64,000 nt of DNA, from contig CAITLU010000012.1 of assembly GCA_903893315.1 (NCBI GenBank), positions 124,001-188,000 of the forward strand. Direction: 5' to 3'. Each line of letters begins with the position of its first letter. Positions within the stretch are counted from its first letter, which is position 1. This document shows positions 1 to 9,330 of the stretch, piece by piece. The translations under genes were made by a program, and so were the position numbers. The DNA comes from an uncultured bacterium. Lineage in GTDB: Bacteria; Desulfobacterota; Binatia; UBA1149; CAITLU01. The notes beneath the pieces are model-generated. The model ran no database searches. It saw only the letters and a list, made by a program, of their open reading frames with translations, and was not told the DNA's origin.

Positions 1-16
1 GTAAAGTCGTAAGGCT

Positions 17-1681
17 TTACGCCCTTTTTCGTTTTGTCTTCACGACGCTTCGTTCCTCGTTTTTGTGCCGGGTCCTATTTCCGGCCGCGTGACTCGTCGT
101 GCCCAGTGCGTTTCCCCACCCACCACCGCCCGGAGTCGCGACTTCCACGCGATCACCCGGCTGCAGCAGCAGCGAGACTTTGGCTGGGATTTGCATCGCA
201 CGATCGGAACCTGCCCGTGTGCATCGATCACAGCCCGCCTTCCCTTCACCTCCACCCTCGAGTCCATAGGGACCGCGGTCGCGCCTTTCGGCCAGCAGGG
301 TCAGCTGGGTTTCGGCCAGCGCCTCGATCTCACGTTCAATGCCGTCGCCGCCTCGGTGCAGTCCTTCTCCGCCCGAAGCGCGACGGACTGCATATCTTCT
401 CACGCGCAGCGGATAGTAGGCTTCCAGAGTTTCGACCGGCGTGTTCCAGGTGTTGGTCATGTGGGTTTGCATGGCATTGGCACCGGCCCGATCTGGTCCG
501 GCGCCGGCGCCGCCTCCCACGGTTTCGTAGTAAGAGAAGTAACGCTGACGGAATGGGTCGAATCCGCCCAGCGCCACGTTTGTCATCGTGCCGCAGCTTG
601 CAGCCGGAACCTTGCCGGGCAGAGCCGTCGCGAACGCGCGCAGCAATACGTCGACGATGCGCTGCGAAGTTTCGACATTGCCGCCGGCTACCGCGGATGG
701 GTACTTGCAGTTGACGACGGACCCTTGCGGGGCTCGGATCTTGACCCGGGTCATCATGCCGCTGTTGGCGGGAACTCTGCGTCCCGCCAGGCACGCAATG
801 ACGTAGAAGACCGCCGAGGTGGTAACAGCGAGGTTGGCGTTGAGAGGCCCGCGGACCTGCGGGGAAGAGCCGTCGAAATCGACTTCGAGCCTGGTTCCCT
901 TCCGACGGATCGCCGCCTTTATGATGATATCGGTCCCGCCCGCGCCGTCATCGTCGAGAACGTCCTGCGCCTTCCATTCACCAGCCGGCAATTCGGCGAA
1001 AAATGCCGCTACCAGTCGCGCTGAATAGTCCTGCAATTCCTGCATGGCTTGCGCCACGGCCGTCACTCCGAAACGCGTCATCAGGTCTCGGATGCGCGCG
1101 GCGCCGGCCTTCAAAGCGGCAACTTGGGCGTCCAGATCACCCAGCCGTTCCTCGCGCACCCTGGTATTGGCCAGAAACAACTCCAACGTGTCGCGCACGA
1201 ACGCGCCGTTTCTACACAGGTGGACAGGAGGGATGCGAAATCCTTCCTGGTGGATATCGGTGGTCAGTGCCATCGAGCCGGGGCTCGCGCCACCGATGTC
1301 GGCGTGGTGCGCCCGGTCCGCCACGAAGGCTACCGGTTTGCGCCCATCGGTCAGGAATACCGGCGCTACCAGTGTTACGTCGGGCAGATGCGTGCCGCCT
1401 GCATACGGATCGTTGAGAATGACGATGTCACCGTCTTCCATGCGCGTCTGCTGAATGGCTGCGCGTACGGAGAGTGGCGTCGATCCGAGGTGAACGGGGA
1501 TGTGAGCGGCGTGGGCGACCATGGCACCGCGCGGATCGAACAGGGCACAGGAAAAATCGCGTCTTTCCTTGATGTTGGGCGAGAAACCGGCGGCTTGTAG
1601 CACCACACCCATTTCGTCGGCAACGCCGATGAGTCGATTGGCGAACAATTCCAGATCGACCGGACTCAGGCGCGGGCGCAT
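17..1681 (-). CDS. hyuB: Hydantoinase B / oxoprolinase family protein, beta subunit
   Basis: HyuB-type subunit of an ATP-dependent hydantoinase, 5-oxoprolinase or acetone-carboxylase-like enzyme; it works with HyuA to open or carboxylate a small cyclic or carbonyl substrate in the cytosol. The 554 residues include family stretches such as NDPYAGGTHLPD (about residues 90-100), a Gly-rich segment around ETVGGGAGAG, the HMTNTWNTP block, and TPGGGGWG near the C-terminus. I chose the ATG at 1681 because it overlaps the hyuA stop (TGATG), giving translational coupling; the reading frame stays open 29 codons further, but that part is Arg-rich and unlike the family. After the family domain there is a basic tail of about 30 residues ending KTKRKRA. 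The exact substrate cannot be read from sequence. Confidence 0.9.
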   Translation of the reverse strand: MRPRLSPVDLELFANRLIGVADEMGVVLQAAGFSPNIKERRDFSCALFDPRGAMVAHAAHIPVHLGSTPLSVRAAIQQTRMEDGDIVILNDPYAGGTHLPDVTLVAPVFLTDGRKPVAFVADRAHHADIGGASPGSMALTTDIHQEGFRIPPVHLCRNGAFVRDTLELFLANTRVREERLGDLDAQVAALKAGAARIRDLMTRFGVTAVAQAMQELQDYSARLVAAFFAELPAGEWKAQDVLDDDGAGGTDIIIKAAIRRKGTRLEVDFDGSSPQVRGPLNANLAVTTSAVFYVIACLAGRRVPANSGMMTRVKIRAPQGSVVNCKYPSAVAGGNVETSQRIVDVLLRAFATALPGKVPAASCGTMTNVALGGFDPFRQRYFSYYETVGGGAGAGPDRAGANAMQTHMTNTWNTPVETLEAYYPLRVRRYAVRRASGGEGLHRGGDGIEREIEALAETQLTLLAERRDRGPYGLEGGGEGKAGCDRCTRAGSDRAMQIPAKVSLLLQPGDRVEVATPGGGGWGNALGTTSHAAGNRTRHKNEERSVVKTKRKRA

Positions 1682-3723
1682 CAGCTGCGGCCTCCCTTGT
1701 TGCGGGCGCGGTGCAGTCGCAGATTGCCGGCTTCGTCGACGACGGCGTCGAAGTCCGGATCCACCCACGTCGTCGAACTGTATTCAATGATGACGGCCGG
1801 CCCGCGCAGTCGCGTTCCGGCCCGCAATGAATCGCGTCGATAGGTAGGCACTGCCATGTGACGCCCCTTCACGAAGACATCGACTTGATCTTCAACGACC
1901 GGCCGGCGGATTCGAGGAGCCTGCGAGGGTTGAAGCAGTTGCACTATCGGTCGGGCATCTTCGCCGCAGCCGGTGAGACGAAGGCTCACCACTTCGACCG
2001 GACGCGCAGGGGCGTGGCTGTGGTAGAGCTTTTCGTGCGCGGCGCCGAAGTGTCGCCTCCAACTGCGCGTCAGGGGGATTTCTATTTCGAGTGACTGGCC
2101 GAGGTAACGGGCGCGCAACATGGTGGTCACCCGGATGCGACGTTCGGCGATGCCCTCGCGAGCGATTTCGCGGCGTATCGCCGACGCCGGGCCGCGCGCC
2201 CTGCGCGTGAGAAGATCGAAGCTCGGATCGACGGCGCGCAGCGGCTGGATTCCGTCCATGGTGACGCGGCCGTCGAGCACGCCTTGCGCCGAAAGAAGTC
2301 CGGGGTCGATCGGAATCAGCACTTCTCGAAAGCCCACCTCGTCGGCCAGTCCGCAGGCGTGCAGGCCAGCGGCTCCACCGAACGCGACCAGCACGCAGCT
2401 GCGCGGATCTTCGCCACGCTGCACGGTGATGGCGCGAATGGCGCGCTCCATGTTGCCTTCGACAACACGCAGGATTCCCGCGGCTGCCTGCTCGGCACTC
2501 GTCGCTCCGATCACGCGGGCCAGTTTTTTCATGACCGCCCGCGCGCGCTCGACGTCGAGCGCCATCTCGCCACCCAGAAAGTGCCGTGGCTGCAGGCGTC
2601 CCAGTACCGCGTTGGCGTCAGTGACAGTAGGCAAGTCGCCTCGCCCGTAACACGCCGGGCCGGGATCGGCACCCGCGCTCTCGGGCCCCACTCGCAGTGC
2701 GCCTCCCGCGTCGATGCTGGCGATCGATCCGCCGCCGGCTCCGACGGTGTGGATGTCGATGCACGGAACTCCGAGCGGAAGCCCGCCGATTTCAGTGACG
2801 CTCCGGCGCGGTGCTTTTCCGTCGACGAAAGCGACATCGGTCGAGGTTCCGCCCATGTCGAGGGTCACGATGCGCCGCAGTCCTACGCGTGTGGCGACCT
2901 CGATGGCGCCCGTCACGCCTCCTGCCGGTCCCGACAACATCGTTCTCACCGGCTCGCGCCCCGCCGTTTCGGCTCCGATCGTCCCGCCGTTGGATTGCAT
3001 CACGCGCAGGCGGCCCACGCCGCTGCGTTGGGCGAGTCTGCGGATATGGGTCGAGACCTTCGGCTGTACGAAAGCATTGGCGGAGGCGGTGCTGCAGCGC
3101 TCGTATTCGCCAGCGAGAGGCGACAACGCGTGCGACAGCGTAATAGGCACTCCAAGGTCTTTCAGGGCGCGGCCGAGGCGCAGTTCGTGGGAAGCGTTGA
3201 CGGTCGAGTGCAGCAGGCAAACCGCGATAGCCTCGGGCCCGGCCTCCTTGACGGCCTGCGTGATGCGCCGACATTCATCGTCCGAAAGGACTGTCTCGAC
3301 ACTTGCGTCGAACAGCATCCGTTCGGCGACGCCGAGCCGGCGCGACGCGGGTATCAAAGGTTCTGGACGAATCGGCTCCAGATCGTAGAGATCCGGGCGG
3401 GCCTGGCGCCCGATTTCGAGCACGTCTTCGAAGCCGGCGGTCGTTACCAGTACGGTTCTGGCGCCGCGGCGCTCGAGCATTGCGTTGGTGGCGACCGTTG
3501 TGCCGTACGTGAGCAGGTCGGGCCGCCGGTCGGCGAACAGCTTGGCCAGTCCTTCGAGCACCGCCCGCGCCGGGTCGTCGGGCGTTGAGAGCAATTTGAT
3601 ACGACCGCGGATGCCACCGTCACGATAGACGATATCGGTGAAGGTTCCGCCGGTATCGACGCCGACGACGATCTGGTTGTGACGTGGTGGGGCCACTGGC
3701 CTTTCTCGAAAGAACGCGACCAT
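1681..3723 (-). CDS. hyuA: Hydantoinase A / oxoprolinase family protein, alpha subunit
   Basis: ATP-binding subunit of a hydantoinase/oxoprolinase-type enzyme, 680 residues, normal for the family. The N-terminal nucleotide-binding motif VGVDTGGTFTDI lies near residues 20-31. A second acetate-kinase-like phosphate motif, TLDMGGTSTDVAF, and the downstream HTVGAGGGSIA are also present, as is the C-terminal barrel domain. I chose the ATG at 3723 because it places the motif at the usual distance from the start; an ATG at 3801 would add 26 residues that do not look like the family. It forms a two-gene operon with hyuB and is divergent from the sulfatase-like gene, with about 140 bases between. Annotated specificities (N-methylhydantoinase, 5-oxoprolinase, acetone carboxylase) cannot be told apart here. 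Confidence 0.92.
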   Translation of the reverse strand: MVAFFRERPVAPPRHNQIVVGVDTGGTFTDIVYRDGGIRGRIKLLSTPDDPARAVLEGLAKLFADRRPDLLTYGTTVATNAMLERRGARTVLVTTAGFEDVLEIGRQARPDLYDLEPIRPEPLIPASRRLGVAERMLFDASVETVLSDDECRRITQAVKEAGPEAIAVCLLHSTVNASHELRLGRALKDLGVPITLSHALSPLAGEYERCSTASANAFVQPKVSTHIRRLAQRSGVGRLRVMQSNGGTIGAETAGREPVRTMLSGPAGGVTGAIEVATRVGLRRIVTLDMGGTSTDVAFVDGKAPRRSVTEIGGLPLGVPCIDIHTVGAGGGSIASIDAGGALRVGPESAGADPGPACYGRGDLPTVTDANAVLGRLQPRHFLGGEMALDVERARAVMKKLARVIGATSAEQAAAGILRVVEGNMERAIRAITVQRGEDPRSCVLVAFGGAAGLHACGLADEVGFREVLIPIDPGLLSAQGVLDGRVTMDGIQPLRAVDPSFDLLTRRARGPASAIRREIAREGIAERRIRVTTMLRARYLGQSLEIEIPLTRSWRRHFGAAHEKLYHSHAPARPVEVVSLRLTGCGEDARPIVQLLQPSQAPRIRRPVVEDQVDVFVKGRHMAVPTYRRDSLRAGTRLRGPAVIIEYSSTTWVDPDFDAVVDEAGNLRLHRARNKGGRS

Positions 3724-3864
3724 TGCATCCGTCAGGAGGACGCACAAGCCCGCACAACGCGCACCGACCGAGGGTGACGTAGGCCGCCGGGCGTGATTCA
3801 ATCAAGAAACGTCGAATGATCGGGCCCGCGCCTTTCCGCGGATTCTTGCTCCGAGTTGTTGCCA

Positions 3865-6051
3865 ATGCGTCACTCCACCGCGATCTTCAGTTTCAGGCCT
3901 TCTAGTGCATCCGACTACCTGCCGTCGGGCTTGTTATTGCTGCTGTCGGTCGCGGCGTTGTCGTTGGGGGCGGGCGGGGTGGCCCAAGCGCGCGAACAGA
4001 CGTTCCGCTTTCCGCTCAAGCGTGAACTGCACGCGGTCGCGGCCAACGGAGCAGCGCCCGCGCCCTACACCGCCGAAAAGATCGGTGCGTCGACTGTTCC
4101 CGTCCTCGGTATCACTGGTCGCGTCGTTATTTCGCGCCGTCTGATGTGGGTTGACGAAGGCGGGCAGTTGTTCGTCGAGGCTACGATTCCGGAGTCGATG
4201 GCCGAGCGGCGCCACGATCTCGACGTGTACGTTCAAGACCCGCGGGGCGCCGGACAGGCCGTGAGCCTCAGCCTGCGCGGCTCGATTCATTACGAACCTG
4301 GTCGCAAACCGTACAAGGAGCCCGGCACGCTGCCGGTCGACGACGAAGTTTACAAGCCGACCGTGACAACGGCCGACACGCACCGCGTTTCGCGCATCTT
4401 CGTATTTCCTGATCTGGCACCAGGACCGGTACTTACCGAAGTCCATCTTCGCGGCGCTCACTCCAATGATTGGGAGGAAATCACGACCGAGCCGGTCGAA
4501 GTTCCAGCCGGCGGCAGGCTGCACTTCGGCTTTGCTCTCGACGGTGCTGATTCCAGGAATCAGCTGCCGATCGATCTCGTGGTCGAGGCCAGGCGCGTTG
4601 GCGGCGTGGATGGTGGCAGCCCTAAGGATCCGGCGGTTGTAACGGTGCTCAGCCGTCGCGCTGCCGCGGTAGGCGCGTCGCCCTGGCAAGACGTCAGCGA
4701 GGATCTGGCCAAGCTTGCAGGGAAGAAATACCGTTTCGTGTTCCGCAGCCGTCCCGTCTCGGGTGACGGTGCCAGCGCGCCCGGTGTGGTGTGGGGAGCT
4801 CCGGGCATCGAGTACGACGAAGTGCGCCGCGCCTTTCCTATCGTGCTGGTCGTTTCATTGGACTCGCTGCGTACGTCTTCGGTCGGTCTTTACTACAAGA
4901 GCGGCGCAACTCCGGTTCTCAACGATTTCTTCGACAGCCAGGGCGCGGTGATGATGCAGGCCTCGGCCCAGGCAGTAACGACTCTGCCCGCCCACATGAC
5001 GCTGATGACGAGCCTCAACCCCTCGGTGCACGGTGTCGTCGACGAAACCCGCAGCCTCGCATCGTCGATTCCCACGCTTGCGGAGGCTCTTCACAAGGAA
5101 GGCTGGCGCACCGCCGCATTTACCGACGGAGGTGCGCTGGCAGGTGAGTTCGGCTTCAAGCGCGGCTTCGATTCGTTCGACGAAGGCGCCGCGCTCGAAG
5201 TGTCGCCGCAGTCCGCCGACGCCCTGGAACGCGCTACCCGCTGGCTCGAACAGTATAGCGGCGAGCCTCTGTTCTTGTTCGTGCACACTTACCGGACGCG
5301 TCCGGTTCACGTCGGTGAAGATGCGGGCGACGAGATGGTACGCGAGCGGCAGATCGCTGCCTACGTCGAGCAGGTGCGGGCGGCGGATAGAAGCCTGGGA
5401 AAACTCATCGAAGTAACCAAGGGGCGCGTCGTTGAAGACAAGTCTCTGTACGTCGTGACTTCGGGGCACGGCGAGGAGTTCTACGAGCACGGCGCCGCCG
5501 GGCACGGAACCCAACTCTACGAAGAGAGCCTGCGGGTGCCGCTGTTGCTGCGCGGCGGCAGAGTGGAGAAAGGCGGCCGCTATGACACCGAGGTAGGGCT
5601 GATCGATCTTGCTCCTACGATTCTCGACTTGGTCGGCGCCGATGTCCCCGAGGGAATGCAGGGCAAGAGCTTCTACCGCGTGGTGCACAGCGGACGCTCG
5701 CTGGAAATGCCTCCCCGTTTCGCCGAAGCATATCGGCCTCTGCGATTGCTGCAGAACGGCGTACTGACGGATTGGCAAGCACCGGCGTATTCAGTGCGCG
5801 AGGGGTCCTACAAGGTCATCTTCCATGCCGGAGGTAAGGGAGAACTGGAGGCCTACGATCTGAGCGCCGACCGGCGCGAACGCAGGAACCTCGTGGACCA
5901 ATCCCGTCCGCCTGATTGGGTGTTGCGGCTCGGTGCGATGGCGCGCGGCTACCCGGCCCTTGCGGCCAAGACGGCGCGTCAGCGACCATCCAAAGTCGAG
6001 TTGACGCCGGCCAATCGCAGCCGCCTCGAATCCCTCGGCTACGCGCACTGA
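3865..6051 (+). CDS. Secreted sulfatase-fold (alkaline phosphatase superfamily) protein with altered active site
   Basis: A 728-residue exported protein: a hydrophobic segment (LLLLLSVAALSL) and an AQA-like cleavage site lie within the first 45 residues. Residues about 45-320 form a beta-rich domain I do not recognise; residues about 325-700 are sulfatase-like and end with the ESLGYAH tail often seen at the end of these proteins. The first metal-binding Asp is present in VVSLDSLR (D333). The nucleophile position reads TTLPAH (T373), a Thr instead of the Cys/Ser converted to formylglycine. The usual DHGE metal motif reads TSGHGEEF, with Gly534 replacing Asp. Hydrolysis may therefore be weak or lost, so this could be a binding or structural homologue. 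An alternative TTG start lies three codons upstream. No clear ribosome binding site is visible. Confidence 0.82.
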   Translation: MRHSTAIFSFRPSSASDYLPSGLLLLLSVAALSLGAGGVAQAREQTFRFPLKRELHAVAANGAAPAPYTAEKIGASTVPVLGITGRVVISRRLMWVDEGGQLFVEATIPESMAERRHDLDVYVQDPRGAGQAVSLSLRGSIHYEPGRKPYKEPGTLPVDDEVYKPTVTTADTHRVSRIFVFPDLAPGPVLTEVHLRGAHSNDWEEITTEPVEVPAGGRLHFGFALDGADSRNQLPIDLVVEARRVGGVDGGSPKDPAVVTVLSRRAAAVGASPWQDVSEDLAKLAGKKYRFVFRSRPVSGDGASAPGVVWGAPGIEYDEVRRAFPIVLVVSLDSLRTSSVGLYYKSGATPVLNDFFDSQGAVMMQASAQAVTTLPAHMTLMTSLNPSVHGVVDETRSLASSIPTLAEALHKEGWRTAAFTDGGALAGEFGFKRGFDSFDEGAALEVSPQSADALERATRWLEQYSGEPLFLFVHTYRTRPVHVGEDAGDEMVRERQIAAYVEQVRAADRSLGKLIEVTKGRVVEDKSLYVVTSGHGEEFYEHGAAGHGTQLYEESLRVPLLLRGGRVEKGGRYDTEVGLIDLAPTILDLVGADVPEGMQGKSFYRVVHSGRSLEMPPRFAEAYRPLRLLQNGVLTDWQAPAYSVREGSYKVIFHAGGKGELEAYDLSADRRERRNLVDQSRPPDWVLRLGAMARGYPALAAKTARQRPSKVELTPANRSRLESLGYAH

Positions 6052-6098
6052 TTCACGGATCGTGCACCGCGAGCGGCTCGGGTCGTGAAGTCAGTTGA

Positions 6099-7454
6099 CT
6101 AGCCGGCGGTAACGGAAACGTCTTCGGCGCGCAGTGCCGGCACCAGAGCCTGTCCGCCGACGTCATGACGTTCACGCGAGACTGCCGAGATCTGGTTGAG
6201 CAGTTCGAACACGTTGCCGGCGATCAGTACTTCACGCACCGGTCGACGCACGCCGTTTTCGATCAAGAAACCGTTTTTGACCACACCGGAAAACTCCCCG
6301 GTCACCGGGTTGGTGGCTCCGGAGTAGCGTCCGACCCAGACCGCTCTTTCGGAGCGCGCGATCATGTCCGCCATCGCGGTGGTGCCGGGATCCACTTCGA
6401 GGCGGTGCGAACCGACCGTGGGCAAGGACGCGGCCGAGCCGGTAGCGTTGCCGGTCGACCGCGTGCCGTTTCCCTTGGCGCGGGCCTCGTAGTGGTTGAA
6501 GAGGAAAGTCTGCAGAAGTCCGTTGCTGAGAACGGCGCGCCGACGGGTCGGCATGCCCTCGCGGTCGAATGCGCTCGAAGATACGCCTCCGGGAACGCGG
6601 CCGTCGTCCCAGACCGTGAGCAGTGACGTCGCTACTCGTTGGCCGAGACGCTCGGCCAACGGGCTGCGTCCCTTGCGCACGTTGTCGGCGCACACCGCAT
6701 CGATCAGTGCGGGCAGGAGGAACTCGGCGACCGCATCGGGCGACAGCACGATCGGACCACGAAAACTCAGGCCGGCGGTGGCGCCGAGTCCGGCGGCACA
6801 CTTGGTTACGAAGCGATCGCAAGCGGCGGAGATTTCCTCTTCGAAACCGCGTCGTCGCCGGCTGATAGCATTGTCGTAATCGAAGCTGGCCACTTCGTCG
6901 CCGCTGACTGCCATACCGAAAGCGCTGGCGTCCATCAACGTCGAAATCTGGCTCACTGCCACGCCGGTTGTCGAAGCCAGGGCAGTCATCGAAACCGTGG
7001 CGCTGACCGATCCCGAGTCGACCCTCACGCGCGAGTCGAGGTCACGGATGTGAGCCAGCATCGTCGCGGCCAGTTGAGCGGTTTCATCGACTCCGACTTC
7101 GGCAACGTCTGCGTCATACAGTCCCGAAACCTTGGTCACTGCCTCGGGGTCGGGCAGCCCCACCCACGCATCCTTCGGAGTCACACGAGCGCACGCGACC
7201 GCTTCGGCCACGCGCTTGGCGAAGACTTCCGGTTCGCTGTCGTTGGCGGTGACGAAGCCCTGGGATCCGCCCACCATGACACGCAAGCCGTAGATGGTTT
7301 CTTCACGGCTTTGAACGGTGTGTACGGCGCCGTTCTCGAGATGGGTTTCCACCGCGCGTTCCCAGGATGCGGTCGCCTCGGCGTGGTCGGCACCAGCCTT
7401 GCGTGCGAGTTCTACCAGGGTGCTGCACAGGTCGAGCAGGTTGCGGTCTTTCAC
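6099..7454 (-). CDS. tldE: Metalloprotease-related subunit TldE (PmbA)
   Basis: TldE/PmbA forms a heterodimer with TldD that degrades unfolded peptides and, in some bacteria, matures ribosomally made peptides such as microcin B17; TldD carries the zinc site and TldE is the non-catalytic partner. The 451-residue product matches the usual length (about 450). It has typical stretches such as GLRVMVGGSQGFV and the C-terminal RYSGATNPVTGEFSG. I chose a GTG at 7454, preceded by AAAGGG, because it gives the family length; an ATG at 7532 would overlap tldD and add 26 unlike residues. The gene is 47 bases downstream of tldD in the same direction. No HExxxH motif is present, as expected for TldE. Confidence 0.9.
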   Translation of the reverse strand: MKDRNLLDLCSTLVELARKAGADHAEATASWERAVETHLENGAVHTVQSREETIYGLRVMVGGSQGFVTANDSEPEVFAKRVAEAVACARVTPKDAWVGLPDPEAVTKVSGLYDADVAEVGVDETAQLAATMLAHIRDLDSRVRVDSGSVSATVSMTALASTTGVAVSQISTLMDASAFGMAVSGDEVASFDYDNAISRRRRGFEEEISAACDRFVTKCAAGLGATAGLSFRGPIVLSPDAVAEFLLPALIDAVCADNVRKGRSPLAERLGQRVATSLLTVWDDGRVPGGVSSSAFDREGMPTRRRAVLSNGLLQTFLFNHYEARAKGNGTRSTGNATGSAASLPTVGSHRLEVDPGTTAMADMIARSERAVWVGRYSGATNPVTGEFSGVVKNGFLIENGVRRPVREVLIAGNVFELLNQISAVSRERHDVGGQALVPALRAEDVSVTAG

Positions 7455-7501
7455 TGGGTTTTGCCCTTTGCCGACTCGTGTTCGTTTTTCATCGCACTCT
7501 T

Positions 7502-8917
7502 CTACTGCTCGCCGCCGAGCAATGCGCGGCAACGGATATAAGGCCCGCCCGCGTCGACCTTGGCCGGCTGGCCCTTGCCGCAGTAGCCGGCGCCGAGATC
7601 CCAGCGAAAATCGCGCGAGACCGCGTCGACACTCTGCAGAACCTCAAAAGCGATTCCGCTGAGGGTTACACCGCGCACCAGTTCTCCGAGTTTACCGTCA
7701 CGGATACGCCACGCTTCCTGAACGCCGAACATGAACTCGCCGGTGGCGTCGGCCTGGCCGTTGCGAGGACCGTCGAGCAGGTAGCCGTCACGCGTGTTCG
7801 CGATGATTTCGTCGAGGTCTTGGGAGCCGGGCTCCAGGTAGGTGTTGCGCATCCGGATCAAAGGCTGGTCCGAATATTCCCACGCGCGCGCATTGCCGGT
7901 GGGGGCAACGCCGAAGCGGGCCGCGCTTTCGCGGCTGTGGAGGTAGGAAACCAAAATGCCGTCTTTGATGATCGTCGTGCGCGAGGCCGGTACGCCTTCG
8001 TCATCGACCGGAATCGTTCCGCCTGCGCCCAGGTAGTGCTCCGAACCGCCGCTGTCGCACAGCGTGACGAGGTCGCTGGCGACTCGATGGCCGATCTTGC
8101 CCGCTGCTACCGAACCCGCCTGCACGAAATCCGCTTCGACGGTGTGGCCGATCGCTTCGTGAACGAGCAGCCCGACTATCGAAGGTGCCAGGATCACAAC
8201 CGAGCGTCCGCCTTCGGCATGGCCGGCGCCGAGAAGATCCTGCGCGGTCTTGGCGGCGCGTTCGGCCAGCGCCTCGCCGGCGGCGCTGTGGAACAGGCAG
8301 TCCCAACCGCCGGTGGCTCCGACAGCTTCGTTGCCGGTGGAAAGTTGTCCGTCCTTCTCTGCAACCGCCTGCACGCGCAGTTCGGGTCTCACCAGACGAA
8401 AAGCAGCCTCGGCGCCGTCGGTGGTGACGATGGCCTTGTCTTCGAAGATTTCGTTGTAGGTACAGCTGGCTGAGCGAATCGTGCTCGACGCCCCGCGCAT
8501 ATGGGCCTCGAGATTGGTGGCCATGGCGATCTTTTCTTCGAGGCTGCGTGCTGCAATTTCCTCGAGGCCCGGCTGATCGAAGATTCCCCGTGCCAGGGTG
8601 CACGCGGGCAGGCTCATGAGCGGCGGATGCTTGGCCGAGCCCGCGGACGAATGACCGGCACAGGCTTTGGCGGCGGTCCGAGCCAACTGGATCGCGCGCT
8701 CGATCGAGACTGCATCAACCTGGCCGGTGGACGCGAAACCCCAACCGCCTCCGGCGAAGACTCGTACTCCCACGCCCTTGCGGTGGCGGACCTGAGAGCG
8801 CTCTACCTTGCCCTTGTCGACTCCGAGGCTCCGGGAAGTCTTGGCGTGATAGCGAATCTCGACGAATCCATCCTGGCGGGCTGCGATCTCACGTAGAAGT
8901 TCGAGGGCTGCAATCAT
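7502..8917 (-). CDS. tldD: Zinc metalloprotease TldD
   Basis: Catalytic subunit of the TldD/TldE cytosolic peptidase. The zinc motif HEAIGH spans residues 253-258, within LLVHEAIGHTVEADF, and the family C-terminal segment with YCGKGQPAKVDAGGP is present; in the related structures Cys near the C-terminus helps hold the zinc. The length of 471 residues is normal. The ATG at 8917 gives MIAALELLREIAARQDGF, a standard family start. It lies upstream of tldE in a two-gene unit and is divergent from a small zinc-ribbon gene. No RiPP precursor or other maturase is seen beside it, so general peptide turnover is the default role. Confidence 0.95.
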   Translation of the reverse strand: MIAALELLREIAARQDGFVEIRYHAKTSRSLGVDKGKVERSQVRHRKGVGVRVFAGGGWGFASTGQVDAVSIERAIQLARTAAKACAGHSSAGSAKHPPLMSLPACTLARGIFDQPGLEEIAARSLEEKIAMATNLEAHMRGASSTIRSASCTYNEIFEDKAIVTTDGAEAAFRLVRPELRVQAVAEKDGQLSTGNEAVGATGGWDCLFHSAAGEALAERAAKTAQDLLGAGHAEGGRSVVILAPSIVGLLVHEAIGHTVEADFVQAGSVAAGKIGHRVASDLVTLCDSGGSEHYLGAGGTIPVDDEGVPASRTTIIKDGILVSYLHSRESAARFGVAPTGNARAWEYSDQPLIRMRNTYLEPGSQDLDEIIANTRDGYLLDGPRNGQADATGEFMFGVQEAWRIRDGKLGELVRGVTLSGIAFEVLQSVDAVSRDFRWDLGAGYCGKGQPAKVDAGGPYIRCRALLGGEQ

Positions 8918-9088
8918 TCGGGCATTCTAACCAGCAGAGGCCACGCGTCCAGCGGGTTCCCTTGCATGTGACCAACTCACACGGTCAAGATCTTGCGCTT
9001 GCCAGGCCGCGGGTGGTCGGATAACCACTGCGCTGTGAGTGAACCCGCGAGCAACCCGACCAAGAAGAAGGAAATAAAGGTACACGTG

Positions 9089-9298
9089 ATGCGCTGCCGC
9101 GGTGAAGGCTGCGGAGCGCTGCTTGCGTTGGAAGAGACCGATGAGGGACTTCTGCTCGGCAACATGATCGATGTTGCTGAGCGTGACGGGGATCTCGCAT
9201 TCTTTCGCTGTCGGCGCTGCGGGGGACGTAATCTGGTCGAAGAAGTCGAGTTCGAAGGCAAGATGCGCAGCAGGGTTGCGGGTTTTGTCGCGGCCTGA
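9089..9298 (+). CDS. Small zinc-ribbon protein
   Basis: A 69-residue protein with two cysteine pairs: MRCRGEGCGALL at the N-terminus (C3, C8) and FFRCRRCGGRNLVEE in the middle, a layout that fits a four-Cys zinc ribbon. I chose the ATG at 9089 because AAAGG lies about 8 bases upstream; a GTG at 9086 is equally placed, and the open frame continues upstream to 8993 through a Lys-rich stretch that is simply the ribosome-binding region translated. It is divergent from tldD and followed after 32 bases by a membrane protein gene. The function is not known; such proteins are often nucleic-acid or metal-binding adaptors. Confidence 0.6.
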   Translation: MRCRGEGCGALLALEETDEGLLLGNMIDVAERDGDLAFFRCRRCGGRNLVEEVEFEGKMRSRVAGFVAA

Positions 9299-9330
9299 AC
9301 GCGGGGACGTGTCTTGATGGAAGTCTCCTG

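Noticed and set aside
1-29. GTAAAG/CTTTAC hairpin followed by a T run at the left edge, overlapping the hyuB stop
   Set aside because: Only six mostly A-T pairs, and the gene it would serve on the plus strand is outside the window.
6052-6090. TTCACG/CGTGAA inverted repeat between the sulfatase-like gene and tldE
   Set aside because: Short stem with a large loop and no T run; position between convergent genes alone is not enough.
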